From the NCBI RefSeq assembly GCF_033723955.1, contig NZ_CP137555.1, forward strand, positions 186,001 through 250,000: a DNA stretch of 64,000 nucleotides. The letters are read 5' to 3'. Below the pieces are notes generated by a model that saw nothing but the letters and a program-made list of their open reading frames with translations, was not told the DNA's origin and ran no database searches. This document shows, in pieces, positions 1-10,994 of this stretch. This DNA comes from Microbulbifer pacificus. GTDB taxonomy: Bacteria > Pseudomonadota > Gammaproteobacteria > Pseudomonadales > Cellvibrionaceae. The position numbers and the translations under genes are program-made. How positions within the stretch are numbered: the stretch's first letter is position 1; each line of letters opens with the position of its first letter.

Positions 1-284
1 TCGGCAAGCAGGTCAAAGTTGAGCGCATATTTTTCGATAAACTTCTGCAGTTTGGCTTCCGGGTCGGGGCTCAAGCCAAAGACCACCGTATCTCTGCTCA
101 AAAATTCTCCAGCGCTGTCCCGAATACCACAGGCTTGGGTCGTACAGCCAGGGGTCAGCGCTTTCGGGTAAAAGTACAGCACCACATTTTTTTTACCCTT
201 GAAATCTTTCAGGGAAACCTTGTTGCCGTTTTGATTATTCAGCGTGAATGCCGGCGCCAGATTGCCGACTTTGGGAAATGCCAT
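1..284 (-). CDS. bcp: Peroxiredoxin, Bcp type (partial, runs off the left edge)
   Basis: Thiol peroxidase of the AhpC/TSA family that reduces hydroperoxides in the cytoplasm using thioredoxin-like donors. The visible N-terminal 94 residues begin MAFPKVGNLAPAFTLNNQ and carry the peroxidatic motif TPGCTTQAC. The second cysteine, five residues after the first, is typical of the Bcp/PrxQ group. The C-terminal part lies outside the window. The start is the ATG whose complement is at 282-284. Family assignment is firm; the symbol is by similarity. Confidence 0.85.
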   Translation of the reverse strand, partial: MAFPKVGNLAPAFTLNNQNGNKVSLKDFKGKKNVVLYFYPKALTPGCTTQACGIRDSAGEFLSRDTVVFGLSPDPEAKLQKFIEKYALNFDLLA

Positions 285-352
285 ATCCCCTCCCCTACGG
301 TACATGTATCGGATAATTGAATGACGCACGTTTCGCGTCGTGAAACGCGCGG

Positions 353-358
353 ATTATA
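353..358 (-). promoter_or_regulatory. Putative -10 box for the Bcp-type gene
   Basis: A perfect TATAAT reads on the minus strand here, about 70 bp upstream of the peroxiredoxin ATG. No good -35 hexamer lies at 16-18 bp. An inverted repeat (CGTTTC...GAAACG, about 328-347) sits just downstream, around the expected transcript start, and could be an operator. Only the -10 is seen directly. Confidence 0.4.
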
Positions 359-397
359 TCCAATAGACACCCGGGCTGCAGACAGCGGCTCTTAGCT

Positions 398-934
398 TCA
401 AAAGTCCTGCAGGCGGAAACACTGTTCGCGGCGCGCGCGCAGCCCACAACTGCCCAGTTTTTCCACAAGCGCTGCCTTTTCCGCATCGGTGAGAAACTCA
501 CCCACTTCCAGGCAACCTTCCGGACCGGTAAAGGTCACCGCCGCGGGCTCCGCCGGCGTGGTGCCCATACGTACCAGTACCGCCAGGCTGTTGCGGTCAA
601 ATTCGGTGTGGTAAACCGGGCGCTTGAGGCTGCCGCGGCTGGTATCCAGTATCACACGATCATCACTGATGCGAATCACTTCGCGCCGTGTACCCTCTAT
701 ATATACGTACCCGAACAGCACCGCCAGCAACAGGATTTCCAGTCCTGCGAAGGGAATGACCATCCAGGCCCCCGCCAGCGCAAACGCGATGCTGATACCC
801 AGAGATACGGCCACCAGCGAGATAAACACCCAGAGATTACCTTCCAGCGACAGGGATTGATTGGGCGCGAGGAGAATGCAGGTCCGGCGCCCGCGCGCGC
901 CACCGACTTCTTTGACCATGGGTACTGCTTCCAT
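398..934 (-). CDS. DUF2244 family integral membrane protein
   Basis: A 178-residue protein of unknown function. After a short charged N-terminus comes the APNQSLS segment common in this family, then two closely spaced hydrophobic helices (about residues 32-55 and 59-78). A basic cytoplasmic-type domain with alternating strands follows (EVIRISDDRVILDTSRG). The layout matches the DUF2244 family. An alternative ATG five codons in (MVKEVGG) is possible. It is divergent from asnS. Confidence 0.75.
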   Translation of the reverse strand: MEAVPMVKEVGGARGRRTCILLAPNQSLSLEGNLWVFISLVAVSLGISIAFALAGAWMVIPFAGLEILLLAVLFGYVYIEGTRREVIRISDDRVILDTSRGSLKRPVYHTEFDRNSLAVLVRMGTTPAEPAAVTFTGPEGCLEVGEFLTDAEKAALVEKLGSCGLRARREQCFRLQDF

Positions 935-1236
935 CTCTGTGACGATTTCAGTGTAGGACAGCGGTTTTTCGAACCAAGGGTCACGACACGCAGCCAGGCC
1001 CAGACACGCACCCTGCCCACGTCCTCGACTGAACTACACTCTCCCGGAGTTGCGTACCAGCAAGTCAGTTTATCTGCCGTGTGCTGCCACATTGCTCCGG
1101 GGCTGGATTTTCGCGCGGTCAGGGGGCAAGATGCCGGCGTCATTCGCCTGCGCGACCACAAGCCGCGCATATAAAGCCGCGTCATTGCCCTCCGCGGGCA
1201 TGCCCATCAGCAAACGCGAACAACAAGAGCACCATC
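935..1236. other. Intergenic region between the divergent DUF2244 gene and asnS
   Basis: About 300 bp without a convincing gene. An upstream extension of the asnS frame exists but lacks a ribosome binding site and family similarity. A TATAAA at 1170-1175, about 60 bp before the asnS ATG, is the only -10-like element I see, and its -35 is poor. Open frames here on both strands are GC-rich shadows. Confidence 0.4.
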
Positions 1237-2637
1237 ATGCAAGTTGAATCCATTGATAAGCTTCTAAAATCCAGCCAGCGCGAAGGCCAGACCGTGCGCA
1301 TTCAGGGCTGGATTCGCACCCGCCGCGATTCCAAGGCCGGCCTGTCCTTTCTCGCCGTGCACGACGGCAGCTGCTTCGACCCGATTCAGGTGGTCGTAGA
1401 GTCCAGCATCAACAACTACCAGTCCGAAGTTCTGCGCCTGACCACTGGCTGTGCGGTAGATATTGAGGGCACGATCAAGCCTTCCGAGGGTCAGGGCCAG
1501 GCAATCGAGCTGCTGGCGACCAGCGTTACCGTGGTGGGCTGGGTAGAAAACCCGGACACCTACCCCATGTCTCCCAAGCGTCACACCATGGAACACCTGC
1601 GCGAGCACGCCCATCTGCGCCCGCGCACCAATGTGAGCGGCGCGGTGGCGCGGGTGCGCAACTGCATTGCCCAGGCAATTCACCGCTTCTTCCACGAGCG
1701 CGGCTTCAACTACGTACACACGCCCATCATTACCGCCTCCGACTGCGAAGGTGCCGGTGAGATGTTCCGTGTGAGCACCCTGGACCAGAACAACCTGCCC
1801 CTGACCGACAAGGGCGAAGTGGACTATTCCCAGGACTTTTTCGGCGAGGAAACCTTCCTTACCGTATCCGGCCAGCTGAACGTGGAGAGCTACTGCCTGG
1901 CGCTGTCCAAGGTGTACACCTTCGGCCCCACCTTCCGCGCGGAAAATTCCAACACCACCCGCCACCTGGCGGAGTTCTGGATGGTGGAACCGGAAATTGC
2001 CTTCGCCGATCTGGCGGACTGCGCGAATCTCGCAGAAGAGATGCTGAAATACGTGTTCAAGGCGGTGCTGTCAGAGCGCCCCGATGATATGGCGTTCTTC
2101 GCCGAGCGCATCGACAAGGAAGCCATCAGCCGCCTTGAGAACATCATCGACAACGACTTCGCCCGCATCAATTACTGCGAAGCCATCGAGATTCTCGAGA
2201 AGTGTGGCGAGAAATTCGAGTTCCCGGTTTCCTGGGGCATCGATCTCGCTTCTGAACACGAGCGCTACCTCGCAGAGAAGCATTTCGGCAAGCCGGTCAT
2301 CGTGCTGAATTATCCGAAGGACATCAAAGCCTTCTATATGCGCATGAACGACGACGGCAAAACCGTGGCGGCGATGGATATTCTCGCTCCCGGCATTGGC
2401 GAAATTATCGGCGGCTCCCAGCGTGAAGAACGCCTGGACAAGCTGGACGCGCGCATGGATGAAATGGACATTCCCAAGGATCACCTGGACTGGTACCGCG
2501 ACCTGCGCCGCTACGGCACGGTGCCCCACGGCGGTTTCGGCCTCGGCTTCGATCGTATCGTTTCCTACGTGACCGGCATGGGCAACATCCGCGATGTGAT
2601 CCCGTTCCCGCGCACCCCGCGCAATGTGAAATTCTGA
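1237..2637 (+). CDS. asnS: Asparagine--tRNA ligase
   Basis: Class IIb aminoacyl-tRNA synthetase that charges tRNA-Asn with asparagine using ATP. The N-terminal OB-fold anticodon-binding domain (about residues 1-110, [13 protein letters not shown]) is followed by the class II catalytic core. Motif 2 lies near residues 228-255 ([15 protein letters not shown]) and motif 3 near 433-459 ([20 protein letters not shown]). The length of 466 residues equals that of the E. coli enzyme if translation starts at ATG 1237. The frame stays open 156 bp upstream, but that part has no homologous look. Confidence 0.97.
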   Translation: MQVESIDKLLKSSQREGQTVRIQGWIRTRRDSKAGLSFLAVHDGSCFDPIQVVVESSINNYQSEVLRLTTGCAVDIEGTIKPSEGQGQAIELLATSVTVVGWVENPDTYPMSPKRHTMEHLREHAHLRPRTNVSGAVARVRNCIAQAIHRFFHERGFNYVHTPIITASDCEGAGEMFRVSTLDQNNLPLTDKGEVDYSQDFFGEETFLTVSGQLNVESYCLALSKVYTFGPTFRAENSNTTRHLAEFWMVEPEIAFADLADCANLAEEMLKYVFKAVLSERPDDMAFFAERIDKEAISRLENIIDNDFARINYCEAIEILEKCGEKFEFPVSWGIDLASEHERYLAEKHFGKPVIVLNYPKDIKAFYMRMNDDGKTVAAMDILAPGIGEIIGGSQREERLDKLDARMDEMDIPKDHLDWYRDLRRYGTVPHGGFGLGFDRIVSYVTGMGNIRDVIPFPRTPRNVKF

Positions 2638-2655
2638 TCCGGTTTTTCACGAGCA

Positions 2656-2686
2656 TAAAAAAACCCGCACATTGTGCGGGTTTTTT
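2656..2686. terminator. Bidirectional rho-independent terminator between asnS and mdh
   Basis: The stem CCCGCAC/GTGCGGG (2664-2670 with 2674-2680, three-base loop) is flanked by an A-run on the left and a T-run on the right. It can therefore end both the rightward asnS and the leftward mdh transcripts, whose genes converge here. Confidence 0.9.
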
Positions 2687-2712
2687 GTTTTCACAAATCG
2701 GGATTCGTGAAA

Positions 2713-3693
<981 letters not shown>

Positions 3694-3723
3694 GATTAAT
3701 CTCCGTTGTTTTCAGGCGCCCGC

Positions 3724-3729
3724 ATTATA
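3724..3729 (-). promoter_or_regulatory. Putative -10 box of the mdh promoter
   Basis: A perfect TATAAT on the minus strand, about 30 bp upstream of the mdh GTG, followed by a GC-rich discriminator (GCGGGC). No strong -35 sits at 17 bp; a TTGACG is present but too close. A short leader is expected. Confidence 0.5.
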
Positions 3730-3781
3730 GGGCCTCGTCAATAAATTTCATTAGCCTTTGGTCGGAACCAGGCCAAATTTG

Positions 3782-4414
3782 TCAGGCCAAATCCTTCGCA
3801 GAGCCGGGATAGCGCGCTTTTAATGCTGTGTACAGCTGATTGCTGAAATCTTCCGCTGAAGCGTCTAAAGATTGTGCAACGTCCGCCAGATGCTCGTTGT
3901 CTTCTCGCCCGGCCCAGAGTTTCAGATAAGAACCGTCTTTGTAACCGTGGTCCTGGCGGAAACGGTTCAGGACATTTTTTCCCACATAGCGGCGATAGAG
4001 ATCATCAAACGCAAGCTCGACATCGGCCATCATTTGCGCAAAGCCCACAAGGTCGAACTGTTTGGTGGTCAGGGTTTTCAGGGTGAAGGCCTCGAGATTC
4101 TCGCGGAAATCACCGGCATTGGGAGCCTCTTCAGAAAGTTGCTGCTGCATTTTTTCTGCGACCTGCTCAGGCGTGCCCTGCTGCAACTCCAGGCTCAGGC
4201 CGAAGTGCCAGATATCCACCAGCTCAAGTTTCACCTGCTCCATTTCAGGCTGTTGTTTTTTCCACCACTTCCAGCCGTAGTGATCCAGCAGCTCGGCGCT
4301 TTCCACCCAGATGGCGCGGTACCAGGCAAAATTTTGTGCACGCCAGTTTTCGTTCACCAGTGTGTTGATGTCGTCCTGCAGTGCCAGCATGGTCTGCAAT
4401 TGCTGTTGCAACAT
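3782..4414 (-). CDS. dUTP diphosphatase, dimeric all-alpha type
   Basis: Hydrolyses dUTP to dUMP and pyrophosphate, keeping uracil out of DNA. The all-helical sequence carries the two metal-binding pairs of the dimeric dUTPase/MazG-like fold. These are E38-x2-E41 (WVESAELL) and E64-x2-D67 (KLELVDIW), with the family's WKWWKK segment between them. This is not the trimeric Dut fold. I start at ATG 4414 because GGGAA lies about 6 bases upstream; a TTG two codons earlier is possible. It is separated from tatD by about 30 bp and may be co-transcribed with it. Confidence 0.82.
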   Translation of the reverse strand: MLQQQLQTMLALQDDINTLVNENWRAQNFAWYRAIWVESAELLDHYGWKWWKKQQPEMEQVKLELVDIWHFGLSLELQQGTPEQVAEKMQQQLSEEAPNAGDFRENLEAFTLKTLTTKQFDLVGFAQMMADVELAFDDLYRRYVGKNVLNRFRQDHGYKDGSYLKLWAGREDNEHLADVAQSLDASAEDFSNQLYTALKARYPGSAKDLA

Positions 4415-4444
4415 AAGCAATTCCCGATAATTGAGTGGTCGCGC

Positions 4445-5221
4445 TCAGGCGGCGCGAAGAAAAAGTCGATGGAAGTTTTCTGTAGTGGCTTCGGCCAGCG
4501 CCTCATAGCGGATACCGCGCTGTTCCGCGATAAACTCGGCTACCTCGCGCACGTACGCCGGAATGTTTGGCTTGCCGCGATACGGCACCGGCGCCAGATA
4601 GGGTGAATCGGTTTCCACCAGCAGCCGGTCCAGCGGTACCTGCCTGGCAACGTCGCGCAACTCTTCCGCATTCTTGAAGGTGACGATGCCGGACAGGGAA
4701 ATGTAATAGTTAAGATCCAGCGCGGCCTTCGCCATGTCCCAGCTCTCGGTAAAACAGTGCAGCACACCGGCGTGCTCACGACTGCCGTGGGCGCGAATCA
4801 GCTCGATGGTATCTTCACGCGCGTCGCGTGTATGGACGATGACTGGCAGCCCCACCTCGCCTGCGGCCTGCAGATGGGCGATAAAACTCTGCTGCTGCAC
4901 CTCTTTGGTTTCGGTGCTGTAGTAATAGTCGAGGCCGGTTTCCCCCAGCGCCACCACCTTGGGCTGCGCCGCGAGCGCCTTCAACTTTTCCACGCACGCG
5001 AGTCCGGAGTCCACGTCCAGCGGGTGCACACCCACAGAGCAGACGACGTCTTCGTAGCGATTGGCGATACTCACCACATCGTCCACATTGTCGAGACTGA
5101 TACCCACACACAAGAATTTGCCGACACCGCGACTGCGTGCCAGCGCCAGCACCGCGTCGAGGTCGCCGTCGAACTTGTCCAATTTGAGCCTGTCGAGATG
5201 ACAGTGCGAATCTACCAGCAT
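4445..5221 (-). CDS. TatD family metal-dependent hydrolase (YcfH-like)
   Basis: TIM-barrel DNase/hydrolase of 258 residues. The metal-binding motif DSHCHLD is at residues 4-10, followed by ALGETGLDYYY, VIVHTRDA, LHCFTESW and VETDSPYLAPVPYRGK, all conserved in TatD proteins. Its position downstream of tmk-holB-pilZ matches the E. coli ycfH context, so it is likely the YcfH orthologue. The exact substrate is uncertain; family members show 3'-5' exonuclease or D-Tyr-tRNA deacylase-like activity. Confidence 0.92.
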   Translation of the reverse strand: MLVDSHCHLDRLKLDKFDGDLDAVLALARSRGVGKFLCVGISLDNVDDVVSIANRYEDVVCSVGVHPLDVDSGLACVEKLKALAAQPKVVALGETGLDYYYSTETKEVQQQSFIAHLQAAGEVGLPVIVHTRDAREDTIELIRAHGSREHAGVLHCFTESWDMAKAALDLNYYISLSGIVTFKNAEELRDVARQVPLDRLLVETDSPYLAPVPYRGKPNIPAYVREVAEFIAEQRGIRYEALAEATTENFHRLFLRAA

Positions 5222-5349
5222 GGAACCTGTCCCGTTGGTTACTGACCGCCCGCGACGGGGCGATTGTAATGAAGAAAGCCAGGAATTATACAGATTGGCG
5301 CCCCGGCGCGCTCGTCATGGCGCCGGGGATATTCGCTGAAAAGATGAAT

Positions 5350-5703
5350 TTAGAGCGTGTGGGTAGGGCGACTGGATTCGAGGGATCCGGCCAGCAGTGT
5401 TTCAATCTTGCTCTGTGCAGTGTGTTCCTTATCGCTGAACTGGATGCCGATGCCCGGCGTACGATTGCCTTGAGCGCCGTTAGGAGTAATCCATACCACC
5501 TTTCCCGCAACCGGCAGCTTTTCCGGCTCATCCATCAGGCTGAGAAGCAGGAAAACTTCATCACCAAGGTTGTAGCTCTTATCGGTATTGATGAACAGGC
5601 CACCATTTTTTACAAATGGCATATAGGCCGCATACAGCACGGATTTGTCCTGAATCTTCAGCGACAGGATGCCGTTGCGGGCACCGCCCCCCATACCTTT
5701 CAT
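5350..5703 (-). CDS. pilZ: PilZ, type IV pilus assembly protein
   Basis: Small PilZ-domain protein (117 residues from ATG 5703) needed for type IV pilus biogenesis in pseudomonads. There it acts with FimX and PilB. The sequence ARNGILSLKIQDKSVLYAAY followed by NGGLFINT and GDEVFLLLSLMD strongly resembles pseudomonad PilZ. Like that protein it lacks the N-terminal RxxxR c-di-GMP motif, so it probably does not bind the nucleotide itself. The holB-pilZ-tatD order is conserved in pilus-bearing gammaproteobacteria. A GTG four codons upstream has no usable ribosome site. Confidence 0.9.
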   Translation of the reverse strand: MKGMGGGARNGILSLKIQDKSVLYAAYMPFVKNGGLFINTDKSYNLGDEVFLLLSLMDEPEKLPVAGKVVWITPNGAQGNRTPGIGIQFSDKEHTAQSKIETLLAGSLESSRPTHTL

Positions 5704-5857
5704 ACTCAACCCCACTCCGTTGGCCGCATAGCCTCTGCGCCCTGAAACTTTCGTGTTTAGCTCTTTTTATTCCCGCGATCCCGCTGCGGGCATTCACTGT
5801 AACTTACCCCGCGCGGGCGCACCGTGTCTACAGGCCCAGCGCATCGCATCCGGGCAC

Positions 5858-6907
5858 TCAGCGGAATAGTGCCGCCCAGCGGATCATGAGCTCTTCCAGT
5901 AACAGGCGCTTGTTCGGGTTGCTGTTCCCGCTGAGCAATCCGCGCGCCTTCAGCAACTGGTCGTAAAAGCCGAACAGCCGCCGCATACCCTCCGGCCCAC
6001 CGCCGGGCAATCGCTGCAAAAGCGCCATGATGGTGCGCTCACCGGCACTATCAGTGCTGCGCGCGCGCAGCATCTGCCCCACCCAGCTCTGCCAGCATTG
6101 CAGCAGCAGGCTGAGGTCGCCCCCTTCCCCTGGTGACTCCCAGCGCCCGGCCAGCGTGACCGGACTTTCATCCCCGCGGGTCAGCGCAGTGATATCCGCC
6201 AGAAACTGCTCCCGCAGCTCGCGGGATTCCGGCTCCATCAAACTGACCGCCAGTAACGGCGCGCCGCCGGCGAGCGCCAGTGCGCCGATGGCAACCTCGC
6301 CCTCCACCCCGCTGTCATTCAGCCAGCGCAGCGCAGACTGTTGCGGCGGCACCGGGAAGGCAATGGTCTGGCAGCGGCTGCGGATAGTCGGCAGCAGACC
6401 GGAGGGATTGTCGCTAATCAAAAGAAAGACGACCGAACCAGAGGGCTCCTCCAGATTCTTGAGTAGTGCGTTGGCTGCGTTGATGTTCATAGACTCCGCC
6501 GGCGCCAGCCACACTACGCGGGCGCCCCCGCGGGCACTGGTGCGACCGACAAACTCACCGAGCTGCCGTATCTGTTCGACTTTCAGCGGACCCTGCGCTT
6601 TTTCTGGCACCACGCGGATAAGGTCCGGGTGAGAACCGGCAATACGCAGCTGGCAGCCACGGCACTCACCGCAGGCGAGTCCGTGCCGGGGCTGATCACA
6701 CAGCAGCAGCGCGGCGAAGGCATCGGCAAACCGCCGCTTGCCGAGACCCGGCTGGCCACTGATGAGCAGCGCGTGGGGACAACGGCCCGCCGCCCACTGG
6801 GCGCCGAGGCGCTGCCACTGAGCCGCCTGCCAGGGCAAGGGGGACGGGATGGCGGGCTGCCTTTCAACGATTATGTCTTCGCTCACGGAATCACTTTTCA
6901 TGGACAT
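5858..6907 (-). CDS. holB: DNA polymerase III subunit delta prime
   Basis: Clamp-loader subunit of the replicative polymerase. Near the N-terminus are a P-loop (GQPGLGKR), a four-cysteine zinc module (LLCDQ...CGECRGC), the NALLKNLEEPS helix and a SRC sensor motif (TIRSRCQT). All are typical of delta prime. I start at ATG 6907, two bases after the tmk stop; a TTG at 6928 would overlap tmk. It is translationally linked to tmk. Confidence 0.93.
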   Translation of the reverse strand: MSMKSDSVSEDIIVERQPAIPSPLPWQAAQWQRLGAQWAAGRCPHALLISGQPGLGKRRFADAFAALLLCDQPRHGLACGECRGCQLRIAGSHPDLIRVVPEKAQGPLKVEQIRQLGEFVGRTSARGGARVVWLAPAESMNINAANALLKNLEEPSGSVVFLLISDNPSGLLPTIRSRCQTIAFPVPPQQSALRWLNDSGVEGEVAIGALALAGGAPLLAVSLMEPESRELREQFLADITALTRGDESPVTLAGRWESPGEGGDLSLLLQCWQSWVGQMLRARSTDSAGERTIMALLQRLPGGGPEGMRRLFGFYDQLLKARGLLSGNSNPNKRLLLEELMIRWAALFR

Positions 6908-6908
6908 T

Positions 6909-7550
6909 TCATCCGTGAGCAGCGGCAATGGCTTCTAGCACCTGCGCCAGTTGCTGCTGCACTTCCGGCAGTGACTTGGCGGCGTCGATGACGGCATAGC
7001 GAGAAGGTGCCGCCTCTGCACGCTCGCGGTATGCCGCACGCACTTTCTCGAAAAACACCTGCTGCTCACTTTCAAAGCGGTCCGCTTCCCCGGTAGACGC
7101 CGCCCGTTGCAGCCCGATTACCGGGTCGAGATCCAGTAGCAATACTCGGTCGGGACGCAGGTCACCCTGTACCGTCTGTTCGAGCTCACCGATCAGGGCG
7201 CGATCCAGCCCGCGACCACCACCCTGATAGGCGTAGGTCGCATCGGTAAAGCGATCACACACCACCCACTTACCTGCCGCCAGCGCGGGCAGAATAACGC
7301 GACTAAGATGCTGTGCTCGCGCGGCGAACACCATCAGTAGCTCCGCAGTGGGATCGACCGCTTCATCGCGCTTTTCCAGCAACAGCGTACGCAGCTGTTC
7401 TGCCAGCGGCGTGCCACCGGGTTCACGGGTCTGCACAAAGTCGATGCCGCGCGCATCGAGCCACTGGGTAATAAACCGAAGGTTGGTGGACTTGCCTACG
7501 CCCTCCCCGCCTTCCAGCGTGATGAATTTGCCTCTGGGTAAATCTGTCAT
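6909..7550 (-). CDS. tmk: Thymidylate kinase
   Basis: Phosphorylates dTMP to dTDP. The P-loop is GGEGVGKST, the DRx motif is [17 protein letters not shown], and the catalytic [14 protein letters not shown] segment is present. Starting at the internal ATG 7550 (MTDLPRGKF) gives 213 residues, the usual family length. The frame remains open to an ATG at 7583. The gene is followed directly by holB. Confidence 0.95.
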   Translation of the reverse strand: MTDLPRGKFITLEGGEGVGKSTNLRFITQWLDARGIDFVQTREPGGTPLAEQLRTLLLEKRDEAVDPTAELLMVFAARAQHLSRVILPALAAGKWVVCDRFTDATYAYQGGGRGLDRALIGELEQTVQGDLRPDRVLLLDLDPVIGLQRAASTGEADRFESEQQVFFEKVRAAYRERAEAAPSRYAVIDAAKSLPEVQQQLAQVLEAIAAAHG

Positions 7551-7621
7551 GAATTCGCTAGTGAGCCTGTTGTGCATATGCACGGCATTGTTTTGTTGTT
7601 GAAATTGTTAACGCGTATAGA

Positions 7622-8725
7622 TCATTCGCGGTTTTTCGCTTCCACCGGTGCAGAACGGTAATCGGAACGGCGCTTCAGCTGGAATTCCTGCACTGCACGA
7701 TTGTGTTCCGAAAGCGTCGCGGAAAAATGGTGCGAGCCGTCACCCTTGGCGACAAAATAAAGCGATTCGCCGGCCTTGGGGTGCATTGCCGCACGTATCG
7801 CCTCCCGCCCGGGTAACGCGATTGGAGTCGGCGGCATACCGCTGATCACATAGGTGTTGTAAGGGGTGGCTGCGCGCAGATGCGAGCGTCGCAGATTGCC
7901 ATCGTAGCTATCACCAAGACCATAAATCACAGTGGGATCGGTCTGTAGACGCATGCCCTTGCCCAGTCGACGTACAAATACGCCGGCGATTTCATCCCGC
8001 TCCCAGGGAACACCAGTTTCCTTTTCGACGATGGATGCCATGATGAGCGCTTCGTAGGGATTGTTATAGGGCAGACCCTCCGCACGCTGCTGCCACTCTT
8101 CCGCCAGCACATTTTCCATGCGCTCGTGCGCCTGACGCAGAAGGTCCAGATCCGAAGAGCCGGAGCGGTACACATAGGTATCGGGGAAAATGCGGCCTTC
8201 AGGGTTGCCATCAATACCGAGCGCCGCTGCGGCGCTCGCCACTGTTTCACCGTCCTGCGTGGACTTGATCCGCTTGGCGTTGCGAATCTGCGCCAGCGCC
8301 TGCTGGAATGTCCAGCCTTCCACCAGGGTGACACGGTAGCGGGTAACATCGCCGCGATGAAGTCGCGCCACAAGGTCCATGGCATTGCTACCTGCAGGAA
8401 TCATATATTCACCCGGGTGAATACTGCCCTGCTCTTTTACCCGGGCGTACACCCGCACCCACAATGGTGAGCGAACCACACCCTGCTCCTGCAGCCGGGT
8501 GAGAACCCGGGAGAGATTACTGCCGGGCTCCACATCCATGCGCAACCCGTTCAGCGGCAGTGACAACGGTTTCACCAGCGCATGCTGCGCGGACCAGAAC
8601 GTGGCTGCAGCACCTGCAACTGCGAGAAAAAACAACAGCAGAAATCCGCGCAGCCAAGAATTCAATCCGCGCCCGCCCGCGCCACTGGCCTTCGCTTTCG
8701 GTGTTTTTTTCTTTTTCGCTACCAC
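7622..8725 (-). CDS. mltG: Endolytic transglycosylase MltG
   Basis: Inner-membrane lytic transglycosylase (YceG family) that cuts nascent peptidoglycan and influences glycan length. It has a lysine-rich N-terminus, one transmembrane helix (about residues 19-45), a LysM-like region, then the YceG domain. The catalytic glutamate lies in SIVEKETGVPWERDE (about residue 230). I choose GTG 8725 because AGAGG lies 6 bases upstream, overlapping the pabC stop. An upstream extension inside pabC is a shadow. Confidence 0.93.
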   Translation of the reverse strand: MVAKKKKTPKAKASGAGGRGLNSWLRGFLLLFFLAVAGAAATFWSAQHALVKPLSLPLNGLRMDVEPGSNLSRVLTRLQEQGVVRSPLWVRVYARVKEQGSIHPGEYMIPAGSNAMDLVARLHRGDVTRYRVTLVEGWTFQQALAQIRNAKRIKSTQDGETVASAAAALGIDGNPEGRIFPDTYVYRSGSSDLDLLRQAHERMENVLAEEWQQRAEGLPYNNPYEALIMASIVEKETGVPWERDEIAGVFVRRLGKGMRLQTDPTVIYGLGDSYDGNLRRSHLRAATPYNTYVISGMPPTPIALPGREAIRAAMHPKAGESLYFVAKGDGSHHFSATLSEHNRAVQEFQLKRRSDYRSAPVEAKNRE

Positions 8726-8732
8726 TTTGCCT

Positions 8733-9596
8733 CTACCATAATTTTTCAGCGACCAGCTGCTGCAGTGCGCTTGTCGCGGGACCAGCGGGCATGGGCCGCG
8801 ACCGCTCGATCGCCGGGCACTGAATGCCCACCACCGGTACCACACCGCGCACACCGTTGCACACCGCCAGCTCGTCCGCGTTCAACACATCGTCAAGGTT
8901 CAGGTGATGTTCGCCGATTTCCGCATGACCTGCCAGCCACTCGAGCATCACCCCCCTGACCCCGCAGCGGGAGAGATCCGGCGTCAACCAGCGGCCGCCC
9001 TTGCGCAGCAGAAGATTGCAGCGCAGCGCCTCAATAACGTAACCCTGGCTATCGAACAGCAAGCCCTCGGCAAGCGTCCCCGCGTGAGAACCTTGTGACA
9101 ATTCCGCCGCGGCACGCTCATACAGGCTGCGCTGCAGTAATTTACAACCAGCAGCCGACACTGGCGCGCAACCACTTCTCGTTTCTGTCGCCAATGAAGA
9201 TGCAAACGGCGAAATGGCGGCTTCAGGCTCGAGCACGGTTTCGCAGCAGATCAGGTTAACCCCGAGATCCCAGGGTGACTCCGATTCGAGCGGCACAGCG
9301 GCAAAATCCCAGTAGGCTTCCCCCTGCCGAAAGCCGTAGCGGAAACGCACTCTCCCACCGTAACGCCAGCAGGCGGTATTGCGACCAATACTTTCTGCCG
9401 CAGCTTGGACCTGCGAAAGTAAAAAAGAATCCGCATGTGCGCAGCGCGCAAATCGAGCGAGGTGCAGAAATAGCAGAGGAATAGCGCCATTTACAGCGCG
9501 CATGGTCTCCAGCAGGCCGCTGGAGAACTCGCCATCGTCGGGAAGGGATTGCTGACTGCCCGAGGAGGAATAGAACTGCGGGGCTGACTGCGTCAC
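8733..9596 (-). CDS. pabC: Aminodeoxychorismate lyase
   Basis: PLP enzyme of fold type IV that releases p-aminobenzoate from 4-amino-4-deoxychorismate in folate synthesis. The lysine in GCKLLQRSLYERA fits the Schiff-base position. VIEALRCNLLLRKGG and the C-terminal LNLDDVLNADELAVCNGVRGVVPV match the family. The sequence is divergent but the fabF-pabC-mltG context is canonical. The GTG start has no clear Shine-Dalgarno, so the N-terminus is the least certain part. Confidence 0.85.
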   Translation of the reverse strand: MTQSAPQFYSSSGSQQSLPDDGEFSSGLLETMRAVNGAIPLLFLHLARFARCAHADSFLLSQVQAAAESIGRNTACWRYGGRVRFRYGFRQGEAYWDFAAVPLESESPWDLGVNLICCETVLEPEAAISPFASSLATETRSGCAPVSAAGCKLLQRSLYERAAAELSQGSHAGTLAEGLLFDSQGYVIEALRCNLLLRKGGRWLTPDLSRCGVRGVMLEWLAGHAEIGEHHLNLDDVLNADELAVCNGVRGVVPVVGIQCPAIERSRPMPAGPATSALQQLVAEKLW

Positions 9597-9669
9597 AAAG
9601 AAAGGACAGCTGAGCGGATGCGACCCGAATTAGTCGCATCCGCCGCTTTTAACAATGTCAGGTCAGACA

Positions 9670-10911
9670 TCAGACCCGCTGAAAAATCAGCGAGCCATTG
9701 GTACCGCCGAACCCGAAGGAGTTGGACAGCACCGCATCGATTTTCATTTCCTGCGCGGTGTGAGGCACCAGGTTTACACCCATGCAGTTCTCATCCACGT
9801 TGTCCAGGTTGATGGTGGGCGGAGCCACCTGATCCTGCAGCGCCATCACCGAAAAAATTGCCTCAATGGCACCGGCGGCCCCCAGCAGGTGACCGGTCAT
9901 GGATTTGGTGGAGCTGACCGCGAGCTGGTCCAGACAACCTTCAAACACCGAGCGCACTGCGGCAATCTCCGCCTTGTCACCCAGGGGGGTGGAAGTGCCG
10001 TGGGCGTTGATGTACTGAATCGCTGAGGCATCGAGGCCGGCATCTTTCAGTGCATTGGCCATCGACAGTGCAGCACCGGCACCATCTTCGGGCGGAGATG
10101 TCATGTGGTGCGCATCGCCGCTCATGCCGAAGCCGCTCAGCTCTGCATATATTTTCGCACCGCGAGCCTTTGCATGTTCGTACTCTTCGAGTACCAGCAC
10201 ACCAGCACCCTCGCCCAACACGAAACCATCGCGATCCCTATCCCAGGGGCGACTGGCCGCCTGCGGATTGTCATTGCGGGTGGACAGCGCGCGCGCCGCA
10301 CAGAAGCCGCCGAGACCAACCGGAGTGGTCACCATCTCGGCACCGCCGCACACCATCACGTCGGCATCGCCGTATTGAATAGTGCGCAAACCGAGACCGA
10401 TGGCATGGGTGCCGGTGGTACAGGCAGTGGTGGTCGAAAGGTTCGGACCTTTCATACCGTATTTAATCGACAGGTTACCGGACACCATGTTGATGATGGC
10501 CCCGGGAACAAAGAACGGAGAAACCCGGCGCGGGCCCTTCTCCGCAATCAGCATGGCATTGTTTTCAATAGCCGCAATACCACCCATACCGGAACCGATA
10601 CAGGCACCTACGCGCGGAGCGTTGGCTTCGGTTACTTGCAGACCGGAATCTTCAACGGCCTGCACCGCGGCGCTCAGGCCAAACTGCAGAAACAAATCCA
10701 TTTTGCGCGCTTCTTTCAGCGCGACGTGAGGCTCGGGGTTAAAGTCTTTTACCATCGCGGCAAACTGGGTGCTGAACGCTGATACATCAAAGGTATCAAT
10801 CGGCACTGCGCCGCTGGTACCAGCCAGCAAGGCGGACCAGGTATCTTCAAGGGTATTTCCCAGCGGGCTTACTGCGCCCATTCCGGTGATAACAACTCTT
10901 CTACGCGACAC
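9670..10911 (-). CDS. fabF: Beta-ketoacyl-ACP synthase II
   Basis: Elongating condensing enzyme of type II fatty acid synthesis, joining malonyl-ACP to acyl-ACP. The Cys-His-His triad is visible as TACTTGTH (about C163), [11 protein letters not shown] and [15 protein letters not shown]. Translation from GTG 10911, preceded by GGGGGAGG at 5 bases, gives 413 residues, the E. coli length. An ATG 21 bp upstream precedes that ribosome site and is unlikely. Confidence 0.96.
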   Translation of the reverse strand: MSRRRVVITGMGAVSPLGNTLEDTWSALLAGTSGAVPIDTFDVSAFSTQFAAMVKDFNPEPHVALKEARKMDLFLQFGLSAAVQAVEDSGLQVTEANAPRVGACIGSGMGGIAAIENNAMLIAEKGPRRVSPFFVPGAIINMVSGNLSIKYGMKGPNLSTTTACTTGTHAIGLGLRTIQYGDADVMVCGGAEMVTTPVGLGGFCAARALSTRNDNPQAASRPWDRDRDGFVLGEGAGVLVLEEYEHAKARGAKIYAELSGFGMSGDAHHMTSPPEDGAGAALSMANALKDAGLDASAIQYINAHGTSTPLGDKAEIAAVRSVFEGCLDQLAVSSTKSMTGHLLGAAGAIEAIFSVMALQDQVAPPTINLDNVDENCMGVNLVPHTAQEMKIDAVLSNSFGFGGTNGSLIFQRV

Positions 10912-10994
10912 TTGCGCCTCCCCCGAAATCAATCAAACAAACCGGAAACTTAAATACTAAATCCGGTCGCTTTTTTACAAGGTTCAAATAGACG

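Noticed and set aside
8726..8854. N-terminal extension of mltG upstream of GTG 8725
   Set aside because: It lies within pabC, has no family similarity, and the GTG has its own AGAGG ribosome site.
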